Source of the DNA: JAZQQB01 sp045628865
GTDB taxonomy: Bacteria; Bacillota; Clostridia; Lachnospirales; Lachnospiraceae
Direction: 5' to 3'
NCBI GenBank assembly: GCA_045628865.1
Contig: JAZQQB010000016.1
Location: 1-31,913, forward strand
Length of the DNA stretch: 31,913 nt
Below, piece by piece: positions 31,913 to 31,913 of the stretch (positions are counted from its first letter, which is position 1; each line of letters starts with the position of its first letter). Below the pieces are notes generated by a model. It saw only the letters and a program-made list of their open reading frames with translations, was not told the origin of the DNA and did no database searches. Made by a program: the position numbers and the translations under genes.

Positions 31913-31913
31913 T

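Noticed and set aside
1..31913. CRISPR arrays, tRNA or rRNA genes, insertion sequences
   Set aside because: None was recognised by eye: no regularly spaced repeats apart from the precursor duplication, no cloverleaf-like segments, no transposase motif.

Overview
This is low-GC Firmicutes DNA. The flagellar genes, SD-rich starts (AGGAGG types), cellulosome-style secreted glycosidase and ferredoxin point to a motile anaerobic clostridium, most likely a gut Lachnospiraceae of the Roseburia/Butyrivibrio/Agathobacter kind (inference from gene style; no database was searched).

Layout. (1) 1-1360, minus strand: the end of a flagellar operon, flgM-flgN-flgK (flgK runs off the left edge), behind a good sigma-28 promoter at 1514-1541. 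(2) 1700-4683, minus: copper homeostasis, csoR-copA, with a G/C-rich CsoR-type operator; copA ends in a second metal-binding domain that has its own ribosome-binding site. (3) 4709-5608, minus: an AEC-family permease. (4) 5731-10878: an ABC exporter with two ABC-2 permeases (minus) diverging from a DesK/LiaS-type kinase and LuxR-type regulator (plus). This is the gene set of linearmycin-type resistance modules (LnrJK/LnrLMN). (5) 10926-26646, all minus: a large RiPP locus. Read in the direction of transcription it is agrB-agrA-agrC, a terminator, two nearly identical precursor-peptide genes, a 48-codon agrD-like gene, an ABC exporter (ATPase, permease), a LanB-type glutamylation protein, a SpaB_C-type protein, a protein of unknown role with a leader-binding-like N-terminus, YcaO, a divergent SagB-like protein, a second SpaB_C protein, a SagB-type dehydrogenase and an E1/ThiF-like protein. 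(6) 27086-29737, plus: a secreted multidomain glycoside hydrolase. (7) 29832-31355: a Crp/Fnr-type regulator diverging from a ferredoxin-like protein, with a perfect 16-bp palindrome between them. (8) 31356-31913: a terminator, an orphan ORF remnant and the 3' end of an unknown gene.

The centre of interest is region 5. The enzymes are those of thiopeptide biosynthesis: YcaO plus E1-like protein for azolines, SagB dehydrogenase for azoles, split LanB for dehydroalanines, and two SpaB_C proteins, one of which could be the [4+2] pyridine synthase. The precursor core (spacing S-S-G-S-C-S-C-C-G-S-S-S-C-V) closely follows the lactazole core S-W-G-S-C-S-C-Q-A-S-S-S-C-A, including the 11-residue distance between the two serines that make the pyridine in lactazole. 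The same transcription unit encodes a cyclic-lactone autoinducer precursor (AgrD-like, Cys-Ile-Phe-Trp-Phe ring predicted), while its processing enzyme AgrB and the AgrC/AgrA receptor pair lie immediately upstream. The simplest model is a self-amplifying, quorum-controlled thiopeptide locus in a gut anaerobe, with the neighbouring Lnr-like ABC/two-component module as a candidate sensor or self-protection system.
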